The notes under the pieces are model-generated. The model worked only from the letters and a program-made list of their open reading frames with translations, was not told the origin of the DNA and ran no database searches. Shown here in pieces: positions 1 to 9,817 of a stretch of DNA of 64,000 nucleotides. This DNA comes from Paracoccus denitrificans. GTDB lineage: Bacteria > Pseudomonadota > Alphaproteobacteria > Rhodobacterales > Rhodobacteraceae. The stretch lies in NCBI RefSeq assembly GCF_900100045.1, contig NZ_FNEA01000010.1, forward strand, positions 1 through 64,000, given 5' to 3'. Each line of letters opens with the position of its first letter. Position 1 is the first letter of the stretch. Position numbers and translations under genes: made by a program.

Positions 1-522
1 GTGAACCTTGGCCTGACCGTTGCGCAACTGATCGGCGGCGGGCAGGGCCGCGACGTGCTGCGCAACATCGAGAACGTCAACGGTTCGGGCTTCGCCGACC
101 GGCTGACCGGCAATGCCGGGAACAACGTCCTGAACGGCGCTGCCGGCAACGACACGCTGTCGGGCGGAGCCGGCAGAGACCAGTTGTCTGGCGGTGCGGG
201 CGCGGACCGGCTTCTTGGCGGCGCCGGCAACGACACGCTGAACGGTGGTGCGGGGAACGACACGCTGACGGGCGGCGTCGGGGCCGATGTCTTCGTGTTC
301 GCCGTCGGCAATGGCGCGGACCGGATCACCGACTGGCAGGACGGTACGGATGTGATCCGCATCGTCTCGGGCAACTGGCAGGGCGAGCGTTACGACAGCT
401 TCGACGACCTGAGCATCACCCAGTCGGCCGGCAATGCGGTGGTCAGCTTCGGCGGCACCACGATCACGCTGGCCGGGATCGGCAGCGGCCAGCTCGACGC
501 CTCGGATTTCATCTTCGTCTGA
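1..522 (+). CDS. RTX / hemolysin-type calcium-binding protein, C-terminal fragment (5' end outside window)
   Basis: The frame is open from base 1, so this is almost certainly the tail of a longer gene; the GTG at base 1 need not be a start. About six glycine- and aspartate-rich nonapeptide repeats of the [10 protein letters not shown] type lie at residues 35-95 of the fragment. In RTX proteins these repeats bind calcium and fold as a parallel beta roll outside the cell. They are followed by an acidic, aromatic-rich C-terminus ending in DFIFV, as expected for an uncleaved type I secretion signal read by an ABC/MFP/TolC exporter. The function of the missing N-terminal part (protease, adhesin or lipase) cannot be judged. 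No exporter genes are in the window. Confidence 0.85.
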   Translation: MNLGLTVAQLIGGGQGRDVLRNIENVNGSGFADRLTGNAGNNVLNGAAGNDTLSGGAGRDQLSGGAGADRLLGGAGNDTLNGGAGNDTLTGGVGADVFVFAVGNGADRITDWQDGTDVIRIVSGNWQGERYDSFDDLSITQSAGNAVVSFGGTTITLAGIGSGQLDASDFIFV

Positions 523-531
523 GCAAGAAAA

Positions 532-558
532 AACCCCGCGGGACGCACCCGCGGGGTT
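532..558. terminator. Bidirectional Rho-independent terminator between the RTX gene and mdh
   Basis: Perfect 11-bp stem (AACCCCGCGGG with CCCGCGGGGTT) around a 5-nt loop, between two convergent genes. The plus-strand side is followed by TTCTTCGTT and the minus-strand side by a TTTTTTCTTG tract. It can end both transcripts. Confidence 0.85.
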
Positions 559-581
559 CTTCGTTCCGATGGGTGGCCGGA

Positions 582-1643
<1,062 letters not shown>

Positions 1644-1729
1644 TCAACCGCTAACAGGGCAAACCCGTCCCGCATTGCCGCCGGCCCGGCGCTGGATTAG
1701 TCCGGGGTCAGGGACGAAGGAGCGCACCG

Positions 1730-2464
1730 ATGGAGATGCTGGGCTGGGTGCTGGCGGTGATCGCCGCCTTTTCGATCGGGCTGGCCAAGGGGGGGCTGTC
1801 CATGGTCGGCACCATCTCGGTCCCGCTGCTGGCGCTGGTCATGTCGCCGGTGCAGGCGGCGGGCATCCTGCTGCCGGTCTATATCATCTCGGACATCGGC
1901 GGGCTCATCGCCTTTCGCCGCGATTTCGATCGCCGGGTGCTGCGGACCCTGGTGCCGGGGGCGATCACCGGCATCGGGCTGGGCTGGGCCACGGCGCATC
2001 ACGTCGACGACGCGCAGGTTGGGCTGATCGTGGGCGTGATCGGCCTGGCCTTCGCACTGAACGCCCTGCTGCGCAGCCGGGTCAGCGCCAGCGCCAAGCC
2101 GCCGCGCTGGGGGGCGGGCAGCTTCTGGGGCACGGTCTCGGGCTATACCAGCTTCGTGTCGCATTCCGGGGCGGCGCCCTATCAGGTCTATGCCCAGCCC
2201 CTGCGCATGACGCCGATGACCTATGCCGGCACGACGACCATCTTCTTTGCCATCTGCAATGCGGTGAAGCTGATTCCCTATGCCATGCTGGGCCAGCTTT
2301 CGGCGCATAACCTGTCGGTGGCCGCGGTGCTGATGGTGCCCGGCGTGCTGGGCGTGCTGGCCGGGTTGTGGCTGGTCAGGCGCATGTCGCCGCGAATCTT
2401 CTATGGCTTCATCACCTGGGCGCTGATGCTGGTTTCGGCCCAGCTGATCTGGGACGGGATCTGA
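1730..2464 (+). CDS. TauE/SafE-family membrane transporter (putative sulfite or anion exporter)
   Basis: A 244-residue polytopic inner-membrane protein with seven to eight hydrophobic segments and the glycine-rich N-terminal FSIGLAKGGLS pattern found in the first repeat of TauE/SafE (DUF81) proteins. Members move sulfite, sulfoacetate or other small organic anions outward; the substrate here cannot be told from sequence. It opens a same-strand run with the malyl-CoA thioesterase-like gene (80-bp gap), NnrU, DUF1737 and mch, so co-transcription is possible but a link in function is unproven. The ATG at 1730 is preceded by GAAGGAG, which supports this start. Confidence 0.85.
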   Translation: MEMLGWVLAVIAAFSIGLAKGGLSMVGTISVPLLALVMSPVQAAGILLPVYIISDIGGLIAFRRDFDRRVLRTLVPGAITGIGLGWATAHHVDDAQVGLIVGVIGLAFALNALLRSRVSASAKPPRWGAGSFWGTVSGYTSFVSHSGAAPYQVYAQPLRMTPMTYAGTTTIFFAICNAVKLIPYAMLGQLSAHNLSVAAVLMVPGVLGVLAGLWLVRRMSPRIFYGFITWALMLVSAQLIWDGI

Positions 2465-2544
2465 CGCCGCAGTGCGGCAAATCGGTGCTTGCGATTCGCT
2501 TCCTTTCCGGGCAGGTTCGCGCAAGATTATTACGCGAGGCCCCG

Positions 2545-3384
2545 ATGACCCGTCCCTATCGTTCCGTCCTCTACATTCCGGCCGCCAATGCGCGGGCCAT
2601 GGAAAAGGCCCAGACGCTGGCCGCCGATGCGATCATCTTCGACCTCGAGGACGCCGTGGCGCCTGCCGAGAAGGTGGGCGCACGGGAATTGCTGGCCCGG
2701 GCCTTGCAGGCGGATTACGGCGGCCGGGCGCGGATCGTGCGCATCAACGGCATGGACACCGAATGGGGCGAGGGCGATGCCCGCACCTTTGCCGCCGGCG
2801 CCGATGCGGTGCTGGTGCCCAAGGTCAGCCGCGGCGCCGATCTTGACCGCGTGGCGGCGCTGGTGCCCGACACGCCGCTCTGGGCGATGATGGAGACGGC
2901 CGAGGGCATGCTGAACGCCGCCGAGATCGCCGCCCATCCGCGCTTGCAGGGCATGGTGATGGGCACCAATGATCTGGCCAAGGAACTGAACTCGCGGTTT
3001 CGCGCCGACCGGCTGCCGATGATGGCGGGTCTGGGCCTGTGCCTGCTGGCCGCGCGGGCGCATGGCCGCGTCATCGTGGACGGCGTCTTCAACGCCTTCA
3101 AGGACGAAGAGGGCCTGCGCGCCGAATGCGAACAGGGCCGCGACATGGGCTTCGACGGCAAGACCCTGATCCATCCGGCGCAACTGGCCGTCGCCAACGA
3201 GGTCTTTGCGCCCTCCGAGGCCGAGGTCGATCTCGCCCGCCGCCAGATCGAGGCCTTCGACGAGGCGCAGGCCCAGGGCAAGGGCGTCGCCGTGGTGGAT
3301 GGCAGGATCGTCGAGAACCTGCATGTCGAGACCGCCCGCGCCACGCTGGCCAAGGCGGCAGCGATTGCCGAACTCGCGGGGTGA
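2545..3384 (+). CDS. mcl2: HpcH/HpaI aldolase / CitE-family CoA-ester enzyme, probably (3S)-malyl-CoA thioesterase
   Basis: The 279-residue product has the CitE-like TIM-barrel pattern: SVLYIPAAN near the N-terminus, the metal-binding segment FDLEDAV at residues 32-38, a METAEGMLN stretch and GFDGKTLIHP near the C-terminus. In R. sphaeroides a paralogue of malyl-CoA lyase in the same position (Mcl2) hydrolyses (3S)-malyl-CoA to malate and CoA, the last step of the ethylmalonyl-CoA pathway. The presence of mesaconyl-CoA hydratase downstream and mdh upstream supports that role here. A malyl/citramalyl-CoA lyase activity is the alternative and sequence alone does not exclude it. An open frame continues upstream to 2368 over the end of the TauE gene, but homology begins at MTRPYRS, behind an AGGC-type ribosome site. 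Confidence 0.82.
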   Translation: MTRPYRSVLYIPAANARAMEKAQTLAADAIIFDLEDAVAPAEKVGARELLARALQADYGGRARIVRINGMDTEWGEGDARTFAAGADAVLVPKVSRGADLDRVAALVPDTPLWAMMETAEGMLNAAEIAAHPRLQGMVMGTNDLAKELNSRFRADRLPMMAGLGLCLLAARAHGRVIVDGVFNAFKDEEGLRAECEQGRDMGFDGKTLIHPAQLAVANEVFAPSEAEVDLARRQIEAFDEAQAQGKGVAVVDGRIVENLHVETARATLAKAAAIAELAG

Positions 3385-3429
3385 TGGCAAAGTAAGCGCC
3401 ATTAACATCCAGCGGAAAGGAATAGCCAG

Positions 3430-3981
3430 ATGTTCATCCTGATCCTTGGCCTCGCACTCTGGTGGGGCGCGCATCTGTTCAAGCGCCTTGCGCCGCAGCG
3501 CCGCGCGGTCATGGGCGACCGTGGCAAGGGTGTCGTGGCCGGCCTGCTGGCCTTGTCGGTCGTGCTGATGGTGGTCGGCTACAGGCAGGCGGACGGCCCC
3601 TATTGGTGGGGCGCCTCGGCGCCGCTCAAGGGCATCAACAACCTGCTGGTTCTGGTGGCCTTCTACTTCTTCGCGGCCGACGGGATGAAGACCCGGATCA
3701 CCCGGCACCTCCGCCACCCGCAACTGACCGGCTTTGCCCTGTGGGCCTTTGCGCATCTGGTGCCGAACGGCGACCTGCCCAGTTTCGTGCTGTTCGGCGG
3801 GCTGCTCGTCTGGGCGCTGGTCGAGATGGTCGTCATCAACCGCGCGCAGCCGGACTGGACGCCGCCCGCCGGCCCCTTCCCGGCGCGCAAGGAGATCATG
3901 GCGGTGGCCGGCGCCGTCGTCGTCCTGCTGGTGGTCGGGCTGATCCACGCCTGGCTCGGCTATAACCCGTTCGGAGGCTGA
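3430..3981 (+). CDS. NnrU family membrane protein
   Basis: A 183-residue integral membrane protein with about five hydrophobic helices. The start MFILILGLALWWGAHLFKR and the central HLVPNGDLPSFVLFG pattern are typical of NnrU. The family was named from a gene linked to nitrite and nitric oxide reductase clusters in Rhodobacter and Paracoccus and is related to methyltransferase-like isoprenylcysteine proteins; its biochemical role is not settled. Here it is not beside nir or nor genes but within the C4-acid cluster, 45 bp after mcl2 and 1 bp before DUF1737, which points to a more general membrane role. Confidence 0.85.
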   Translation: MFILILGLALWWGAHLFKRLAPQRRAVMGDRGKGVVAGLLALSVVLMVVGYRQADGPYWWGASAPLKGINNLLVLVAFYFFAADGMKTRITRHLRHPQLTGFALWAFAHLVPNGDLPSFVLFGGLLVWALVEMVVINRAQPDWTPPAGPFPARKEIMAVAGAVVVLLVVGLIHAWLGYNPFGG

Positions 3982-3982
3982 G

Positions 3983-4189
3983 ATGCCGAAAATCTATCGC
4001 CTGCTGACCGAGGACGACACCTCGGCCTTCTGCCACAAGGTCAGCGAGGCGCTGTCCAAGGGCTGGGAACTGCACGGCGGCCCCGCCTACGCCTTTGACG
4101 CGGCGCGCGGCGTGATGCGCTGCGCCCAGGCCGTCACCAAGCAGATCGATGCCGATTACCACCCCGAGATGAAGCTGGGCCAGCAATAG
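3983..4189 (+). CDS. DUF1737 small protein
   Basis: A 68-residue soluble protein beginning MPKIYRLLTEDD, with the motif KGWELHGGPAYAFD that marks DUF1737. No enzymatic residues or membrane segments are seen. The family has no assigned function. It starts one base after the NnrU stop and ends nine bases before mch, so it is almost certainly translated from the same message as both. Confidence 0.85.
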   Translation: MPKIYRLLTEDDTSAFCHKVSEALSKGWELHGGPAYAFDAARGVMRCAQAVTKQIDADYHPEMKLGQQ

Positions 4190-4198
4190 GGAACCATC

Positions 4199-5233
4199 AT
4201 GAGCAAGACCAATCCGGGCCGTTTCTTCGAGGATTACCGCATCGGCCAGGTGATCCGCCACGCCGTGCCGCGCACCGTGGCCGAGGGCGAGCGCGCGCTT
4301 TACCACGCGCTCTATCCGGCCCGGCATGCGCTTTATTCCTCGGACGAGTTCGCGGCGGCCTCGGGGCTGGAAGGCAGCCCGATGGACGATCTGATCGCCT
4401 TTCACATCGTCTTCGGCAAGACGGTGCCCGATATCAGCCTGAACGCGGTGGCGAACCTGGGCTATGCCGAGGGGCGCTGGCTGAAGCCGGTCTGGCCGGG
4501 CGACACGCTGCGCGCGGAATCCGAGGTGATCGGGCTCAAGGAGAACTCGAACGGCAAGTCCGGCGTGGTCTGGGTCCGCACCCGCGGGCTGAACCAGCTG
4601 GACGAGGTGGTGCTGGAATATGTGCGCTGGGTCATGGTGCGCAAGGGCGATGCCGCGGCGCCCGCGCCCGAGCCGGTGGCGCCGGAACTGGCGAAATCGG
4701 TCGCGCCCGCCGATCTGGTGCTGCCCGAGGGGCTGGATTTCCTGCAATACGATTTCGACCTGGCCGGCGAGCCGCATCGTTGGGGCGACTACCAGATCGG
4801 CGAGGTCATCGACCATGTCGACGGCGTCACCATCGAGGAGGCCGAGCACATGCTGGCCACCCGGCTGTGGCAGAACACCGCCAAGGTGCATTTCGACGCC
4901 ACCTTCCGCGAGGACGGCCAGCGGCTGATCTATGGCGGCCACGTCATCAGCATGGCCCGCGCGCTCAGCTTCAATGGGCTGGCCAATGCGCAGATGATCG
5001 TGGCGCTGAACGGCGGCGCCCATGCCAATCCCTGCTTTGCCGGCGATACGATCCGCGCCTGGTCCGAGGTTCTGGACAAGGCCGACACCCATGCGCCGGG
5101 CGTCGGCGCGATCCGGTTGCGGCTGGTGGCGCACAAGGGGCGGGCCGGTGATCACGCCCTGCGCGGCGAGGACGGAAAATACGCCCCGCAGGTGCTGCTG
5201 GACCTGGATTACTGGGCCCTGATGCCGAAGTGA
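4199..5233 (+). CDS. mch: Mesaconyl-CoA hydratase (beta-methylmalyl-CoA dehydratase)
   Basis: Reversibly hydrates mesaconyl-C1-CoA to beta-methylmalyl-CoA in the ethylmalonyl-CoA pathway of acetate assimilation. The 344-residue protein is made of two MaoC-like hotdog domains, about residues 10-150 and 175-330, joined by an Ala/Pro-rich linker (APAPEPVAPE); this two-domain length is that of the R. sphaeroides enzyme. The N-terminus KTNPGRFFEDYRIGQ and the phrase NAVANLGYAEGRW fit the family. It closes the run that contains the malyl-CoA thioesterase-like gene and lies just upstream of sdhCDAB, so the products of the pathway (malate and succinyl-CoA derived C4 acids) feed adjacent TCA enzymes. 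The central enzymes (ccr, ecm, msd) are not in the window. Confidence 0.88.
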   Translation: MSKTNPGRFFEDYRIGQVIRHAVPRTVAEGERALYHALYPARHALYSSDEFAAASGLEGSPMDDLIAFHIVFGKTVPDISLNAVANLGYAEGRWLKPVWPGDTLRAESEVIGLKENSNGKSGVVWVRTRGLNQLDEVVLEYVRWVMVRKGDAAAPAPEPVAPELAKSVAPADLVLPEGLDFLQYDFDLAGEPHRWGDYQIGEVIDHVDGVTIEEAEHMLATRLWQNTAKVHFDATFREDGQRLIYGGHVISMARALSFNGLANAQMIVALNGGAHANPCFAGDTIRAWSEVLDKADTHAPGVGAIRLRLVAHKGRAGDHALRGEDGKYAPQVLLDLDYWALMPK

Positions 5234-5545
5234 CCCCTCGGAGGCCCGGCGCCGCCAGCCCCTTGGTCGCGGCGGCGCGGGTGGCGAACATGACAAAATC
5301 CCTCGGTTATCCCGGGAAATCGGGTGAGTCCGTCCTGATACCGCAATCATTCGGAGGGGTTTTCGGGCGCATGTGATCACAGCTGCCGTTTGCGTGATCA
5401 CAAAAATGGAAAATCTGCCGATATCCGCCTTACGTCTGGCATCCGCCCGTGACAGATGCGACAAGACGACTAAAAGCAAACCCAATTTCGGCCAGCCCTC
5501 GCCGCCAGCCGTCGCGTGCGGGGCCTGAACGCAGGAGAGCGCATC
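5234..5545. other. Intergenic region mch-sdhC
   Basis: 312 bp without a credible gene. It holds a GC-rich inverted repeat at 5249-5278 (8-bp arms, 14-nt loop, no T-run), which may end the mch transcript, and two GTGATCAC palindromes at 5373 and 5394 that are listed separately. An AT-richer stretch at 5401-5416 could be part of the sdh promoter, but I cannot assign -35/-10 boxes with confidence. Confidence 0.6.
5373..5401. promoter_or_regulatory. Paired GTGATCAC palindromes upstream of sdhC (candidate operator)
   Basis: Two identical 8-bp palindromes, GTGATCAC, at 5373-5380 and 5394-5401, with centres 21 bp apart, or two turns of the helix. That places both on one face of the DNA, as expected for a dimeric or tetrameric regulator. 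They lie 145-173 bp upstream of the sdhC start. The half-site resembles part of a CRP/FNR- or GntR-type site, but the binding protein is unknown. Confidence 0.5.
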
Positions 5546-5938
5546 ATGGCTGACGTCAACCGGGGCAACCGGCCACTGTCACCGCATTTGCAGGTCTATC
5601 GCCTGCCACTTGCCGCAATCACTTCGATCATGACCCGTATCACCGGCCACGCCCTGGTCGCCGGGATCGTGCTGATCACCTGGTGGCTGGTCGCTGCCGT
5701 GACCTCGCCCGGCGCCTTCGCCTGCGCCGACTGGGTGGTGCGGTCCTGGCTGGGCTTCATCATCCTGACCGGCTCGATGTGGGCGCTGTGGTATCACCTG
5801 CTCGCCGGGCTGCGCCACCTGTTCTACGACGCCGGCTACGGGCTGGAGATCGAGCAGGCGCACAAGTCGAGCCAGGCGCTGATCGCGGGTTCGGTCGTGC
5901 TGGCCGTGCTGACGCTGATCGTCTTTTTCGTGTTCTGA
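5546..5938 (+). CDS. sdhC: Succinate dehydrogenase cytochrome b556 subunit
   Basis: Membrane anchor of complex II, which passes electrons from succinate to ubiquinone. The 130-residue protein has three transmembrane helices. The N-terminal block NRPLSPHLQVYRLPLAAITSI and the SIMTRITGH segment are the SdhC signature, with the serine and arginine of the quinone site and the histidine of helix two (YHLLAGLRHLFYD) as heme ligand region. The start at 5546 follows GGAGAG. An in-frame ATG at 5516 is dismissed because it adds ten residues without similarity. First gene of sdhCDA-lipoprotein-lipoprotein-sdhB. Confidence 0.96.
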   Translation: MADVNRGNRPLSPHLQVYRLPLAAITSIMTRITGHALVAGIVLITWWLVAAVTSPGAFACADWVVRSWLGFIILTGSMWALWYHLLAGLRHLFYDAGYGLEIEQAHKSSQALIAGSVVLAVLTLIVFFVF

Positions 5939-5954
5939 GGAAAGGGCAGGGATC

Positions 5955-6344
5955 ATGCGTTACATCACCCCCCGCAAAGCCGCCGAAGGCCTGGGCTCGG
6001 CCCACGAAGGCACCCAGCATCACTGGGCCATGACCGTCTCGGCCGTGGCGCTGACCGTGCTGACGCCGCTGTTCATGATCGTCGTGGCCCGCGCCATCGG
6101 CCTGTCGCAGGAACAGTTGCTGGCCTATTTCGGCCGTCCCTTCCCGGCGCTCATCACCGCTCTGTTCGTGATCGTGGGCATGGTCCACTTCATCAAGGGC
6201 ACGCGGATCATGATCGACGACTATTTCCAGGGTGGCACGCGCAAGGCGGCCATCATCTTTTCCGTCATCTTCGGCTGGGCGGTCATCGCCGCAGCCGTCT
6301 ATGCGCTGGCCCGGATGGGCCTTGGCGCGATCGTCGTCCTCTGA
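5955..6344 (+). CDS. sdhD: Succinate dehydrogenase hydrophobic membrane anchor subunit
   Basis: Second membrane anchor of complex II. The 129-residue protein has three transmembrane helices. The N-terminal RKAAEGLGSAHEGTQHHWAM pattern is typical of alphaproteobacterial SdhD, as is the GTRIMIDDYF motif between helices two and three, where the tyrosine belongs to the quinone pocket. It is 16 bp behind sdhC and 9 bp ahead of sdhA. Confidence 0.95.
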   Translation: MRYITPRKAAEGLGSAHEGTQHHWAMTVSAVALTVLTPLFMIVVARAIGLSQEQLLAYFGRPFPALITALFVIVGMVHFIKGTRIMIDDYFQGGTRKAAIIFSVIFGWAVIAAAVYALARMGLGAIVVL

Positions 6345-6353
6345 GGTTCCGCC

Positions 6354-8156
6354 ATGGCTGCTTACAAATACGAAACGCACGAATATGACGTCGTGGTCGT
6401 CGGTGCCGGTGGCGCGGGCCTGCGCGCGACGCTGGGCATGGCCGAACAGGGGTTGCGCACCGCCTGCGTGACCAAGGTTTTCCCGACCCGTTCGCACACG
6501 GTCGCGGCGCAGGGCGGCATCGCCGCCTCGCTGTCGAACATGGGCCCGGACAACTGGCAGTGGCACATGTATGACACCGTCAAGGGCTCGGACTGGCTGG
6601 GCGACACCGACGCCATGGAATACCTGGCGCGCGAGGCCCCCAAGGCGGTCTATGAGCTGGAGCATTACGGCGTGCCCTTCTCGCGCACCGAGGAAGGCAA
6701 GATCTATCAGCGCCCCTTCGGCGGCCACACCACCGAGTTCGGCGAAGGCCCGCCGGTGCAGCGCACCTGCGCCGCCGCCGACCGCACCGGCCACGCGATC
6801 CTGCACACGCTCTATGGCCAGTCGCTGAAGGAAAAGGCCGAGTTCTTCATCGAATATTTCGCGCTGGACCTGATCATCACCGATGGCGCCTGCACCGGCG
6901 TGGTGTGCTGGAAGCTGGACGACGGCACAATCCACGTCTTCAACGCCAAGATGGTGGTGCTGGCGACCGGCGGCTATGGCCGCGCCTATTTCTCGGCGAC
7001 CTCGGCCCATACCTGCACCGGCGACGGCGGAGGCATGGTGGCACGCGCCGGCTTGCCCCTGCAGGACATGGAGTTCGTGCAGTTCCACCCGACCGGCATC
7101 TACGGTTCGGGCTGCCTCATCACCGAAGGCGCGCGCGGCGAGGGCGGCTACCTGACCAACAGCGAGGGTGAGCGCTTCATGGAGCGTTACGCGCCGACCT
7201 ACAAGGATCTCGCCAGCCGCGACGTGGTCAGCCGCTGCATCACCATCGAGATCCGCGAGGGCCGCGGCGTCGGCCCGCACAAGGATCACATGCACCTGAA
7301 CCTGATGCACCTGCCGCCGGAAAGCCTGGCCGAGCGGCTGCCGGGCATCTCGGAATCGGCCAAGATCTTTGCCGGCGTGGACGTGACGCGCGAGCCGATC
7401 CCGATCCTGCCGACCGTGCATTACAACATGGGCGGCATCCCCACCAACTATTGGGGCGAGGTGCTGAATCCGACGCAGGACAATCCCGACCAGGTCTTCC
7501 CTGGCCTGATGGCGGTGGGCGAGGCCGGCTGCGCCTCGGTCCATGGCGCGAACCGGCTGGGCTCGAACTCGCTGATCGACCTCGTGGTCTTTGGCCGTGC
7601 CGCCGCGATCCGCGCCGGCCAGGTGATCGACCGCGAGGCGCAGATCCCCACGACCAACAAGGAGCAGGTGGACAAGGCGCTGGACCGTTTCGACCGCATC
7701 CGCAATGCCGACGGCTCGGTGTCGACTGCCGATCTGCGGCTTGAGATGCAGCGCACCATGCAGGCCGACGCCGCCGTGTTCCGCACCGACAAGACGCTGG
7801 CCGAAGGCGTCGACAAGATGCGGGTGATCGCGGGCAAGCTCAGCGACCTCAAGGTCACGGATCGCAGCCTGATCTGGAACAGCGACCTGATGGAGACGCT
7901 GGAACTGACCAACCTGATGCCCAACGCCCTGGCGACCATCGTCGCGGCCGAGGCGCGCAAGGAAAGCCGCGGCGCCCATGCCCATGAAGACTACCCCGAG
8001 CGGGATGATGCCAACTGGCGCAAGCACTCGCTTGCCTGGATCGAAGGCAACGATGTTAAACTGGCCTATCGGCCCGTGCATCTCGAACCTCTGACCAGGC
8101 AAGACGAAGGCGGGATCGACCTGAAAAAGATCGCACCCAAAGCGAGGGTTTATTGA
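6354..8156 (+). CDS. sdhA: Succinate dehydrogenase flavoprotein subunit
   Basis: Catalytic subunit that oxidises succinate to fumarate on the cytoplasmic face. The 600-residue length is normal. The FAD-binding fold is visible from [13 protein letters not shown] near residue 14, and His48 in the SHTVAAQGG segment is the expected site of covalent FAD attachment. The substrate region contains HPTGIYG and the [10 protein letters not shown] block, and the C-terminus carries the RKESRGAH(A)HEDYPERDD motif. The stop codon overlaps the ATG of the next gene (TGATG). Confidence 0.98.
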   Translation: MAAYKYETHEYDVVVVGAGGAGLRATLGMAEQGLRTACVTKVFPTRSHTVAAQGGIAASLSNMGPDNWQWHMYDTVKGSDWLGDTDAMEYLAREAPKAVYELEHYGVPFSRTEEGKIYQRPFGGHTTEFGEGPPVQRTCAAADRTGHAILHTLYGQSLKEKAEFFIEYFALDLIITDGACTGVVCWKLDDGTIHVFNAKMVVLATGGYGRAYFSATSAHTCTGDGGGMVARAGLPLQDMEFVQFHPTGIYGSGCLITEGARGEGGYLTNSEGERFMERYAPTYKDLASRDVVSRCITIEIREGRGVGPHKDHMHLNLMHLPPESLAERLPGISESAKIFAGVDVTREPIPILPTVHYNMGGIPTNYWGEVLNPTQDNPDQVFPGLMAVGEAGCASVHGANRLGSNSLIDLVVFGRAAAIRAGQVIDREAQIPTTNKEQVDKALDRFDRIRNADGSVSTADLRLEMQRTMQADAAVFRTDKTLAEGVDKMRVIAGKLSDLKVTDRSLIWNSDLMETLELTNLMPNALATIVAAEARKESRGAHAHEDYPERDDANWRKHSLAWIEGNDVKLAYRPVHLEPLTRQDEGGIDLKKIAPKARVY

Positions 8157-8512
8157 TGCGTCTTCCCCTGATCCTGACCGCCGCCGCGCTGGCCCTTTCG
8201 GGCTGCGTGGTCCAGAACCCCGGCATGGCGCCGGTCGCGCCTCTGCCGGTGCCGCAGGTGACGCCGCCGGATGCGGCGATCCGCTCCTCGGCGCGTGTCG
8301 TCGTCAACCGCGAGATGGCGCGGCGCCTGCCCGGCGCCAATGTTGCGCCCTATACCGATTGCGTGTTGCAGAACGCCACCTCGGCGGAACTGGCCAGCAT
8401 CGCCGCTGCCGGTGCGGCAGGGGCTGGGAATGCGGTGGCCGCCATCGTTGGCCGCCCGGCGACCACGCAATGCATCGCCGGTGCCGCGGCGGCGGCCAAG
8501 CAGGCCGCCTGA
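8156..8512 (+). CDS. Small predicted lipoprotein inside the sdh operon
   Basis: A 118-residue protein with a signal peptide ending in the lipobox LSGC (Cys17), so it should be lipidated and sit in the periplasm, on the inner or outer membrane. The rest is Pro/Ala-rich, with two cysteines (TDCVLQN and TTQCIAG) that could pair. I do not recognise a named family. The ATG at 8156 overlaps the sdhA stop and is preferred to a TTG one codon earlier. It is directly followed by another lipoprotein through a TGATG overlap, so both are translationally coupled to sdhA. A complex II assembly role would be a guess from position only. Confidence 0.75.
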   Translation: MRLPLILTAAALALSGCVVQNPGMAPVAPLPVPQVTPPDAAIRSSARVVVNREMARRLPGANVAPYTDCVLQNATSAELASIAAAGAAGAGNAVAAIVGRPATTQCIAGAAAAAKQAA

Positions 8513-8838
8513 TGGCCGGGCGCGGCGCGCTTGGCCTTGGCTTTGCCCCGGCGCTGCTGGGGCTGGCGGCCTGCGCGCCCGCGCCCGTGCGGATTTCGGT
8601 CGCAGAGGCCGAACGCCTCTGCATGGTCCAGGCGTTGGACGCCCGGGCACCGCGCACCGAGGTCGGCTTGGGCATCGGCTCGCACGGCTATCGGGGCGGC
8701 TTCGTGCGGGTCGACCTGTCCTCGGACCAGATCCTGGGCCGCGATCCGTCCCAGGTCTTCAACGAATGCGTCCGCCGCCGCTCGGGGCAACAGCCTACGC
8801 GGCCTCTTTACCAACAACCGGGCTGGAGGGTGAATTGA
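8512..8838 (+). CDS. Second small predicted lipoprotein inside the sdh operon
   Basis: A 108-residue product with a hydrophobic N-terminus and lipobox LAAC, followed by a short domain containing ISVAEAERLCMVQALDAR and an FNECVRRR segment near the end. The two remaining cysteines could form a disulfide in the periplasm. No known family is recognised. The ATG at 8512 overlaps the stop of the preceding lipoprotein gene. An open frame reaching back to 8359 lies in the other lipoprotein gene and is not used. It ends 70 bp before sdhB. Confidence 0.72.
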   Translation: MAGRGALGLGFAPALLGLAACAPAPVRISVAEAERLCMVQALDARAPRTEVGLGIGSHGYRGGFVRVDLSSDQILGRDPSQVFNECVRRRSGQQPTRPLYQQPGWRVN

Positions 8839-8908
8839 CGCCCTCCGCCCCAGCCACCGCATGACGGCCTAGTCGCAAGATGACGGTCTGACCACCAGGA
8901 GTTACCCA

Positions 8909-9688
8909 ATGGTCCAACTTACCCTTCCCAAGAACAGCCGCATGCGGGTCGGCAAGACCTGGCCGAAACCCGAAGGCGCCACGAATGTCCGCCGCTTCAA
9001 CATCTATCGCTGGGACCCCGATACCGGCGAGAACCCGCGCATCGACACCTATTTCGTCGACATGGACAAATGCGGTCCCATGGTGCTGGACGCGCTGATC
9101 AAGATCAAGAACGAGATCGACCCGACGCTGACCTTCCGCCGTTCCTGCCGAGAGGGCATCTGCGGCTCCTGCGCCATGAATATCGACGGCGGCAACCATC
9201 TTGCCTGCATCTATGGCATGGATGAGATCAAGGGCGACGTGAACATCTACCCGCTGCCGCATATGCCGGTGGTCAAGGACCTGGTGCCGGACCTGACGCA
9301 TTTCTATGCCCAGCACGCCTCGGTCCAGCCCTATCTGATCACCGAGACGCCGACCCCCGACAAGGAATGGCGCCAGTCGATCGAAGACCGCAAGAAGCTG
9401 GACGGCCTCTACGAATGTGTGATGTGCGCCAGCTGCTCGACCGCCTGTCCCAGCTATTGGTGGAACGGCGATCGCTATCTGGGTCCGGCGGCCTTGTTGC
9501 ACGCCTATCGCTGGATCATCGACTCGCGCGACGAAGCCACGGGCGAGCGTCTGGACTCGCTTGAGGATCCGTTCAAGCTGTATCGCTGCCACACGATCAT
9601 GAACTGCACCAACACCTGCCCCAAGGGGCTGAACCCGGCCAAGGCGATCGCCTCGATCAAGCACATGATGGTGGACCGGATCGTCTGA
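8909..9688 (+). CDS. sdhB: Succinate dehydrogenase iron-sulfur subunit
   Basis: Electron-transfer subunit of complex II, linking FAD in SdhA to ubiquinone at SdhC/D. The 259-residue protein has all three cluster motifs: the plant-type [2Fe-2S] ligands in [10 protein letters not shown] with a distal HLAC, the [4Fe-4S] set in [12 protein letters not shown], and the [3Fe-4S] set in [17 protein letters not shown]. It is preceded by AGGAG with good spacing, and probably ends the sdh message. Confidence 0.98.
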   Translation: MVQLTLPKNSRMRVGKTWPKPEGATNVRRFNIYRWDPDTGENPRIDTYFVDMDKCGPMVLDALIKIKNEIDPTLTFRRSCREGICGSCAMNIDGGNHLACIYGMDEIKGDVNIYPLPHMPVVKDLVPDLTHFYAQHASVQPYLITETPTPDKEWRQSIEDRKKLDGLYECVMCASCSTACPSYWWNGDRYLGPAALLHAYRWIIDSRDEATGERLDSLEDPFKLYRCHTIMNCTNTCPKGLNPAKAIASIKHMMVDRIV

Positions 9689-9817
9689 TTTGCATGTCGG
9701 TCATGGCCGGTATGCCATGATATGCCGTTTGACGCCGCGTCGCAGAGCTGGATTTTTCTGCGGTGCGGCGTTATCTTTTCTGACGGGGAGAGCACACTTC
9801 GACCCGGAGATTTTCGG

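Noticed and set aside
2368..2544. N-terminal extension of the malyl-CoA thioesterase-like protein
   Set aside because: It overlaps the 3' end of the TauE gene, and similarity to CitE-type enzymes starts at MTRPYRS.
5760..8102. 780-codon antisense frame over sdhCDA
   Set aside because: Same GC-rich artefact; the sdh genes are unmistakable on the plus strand.
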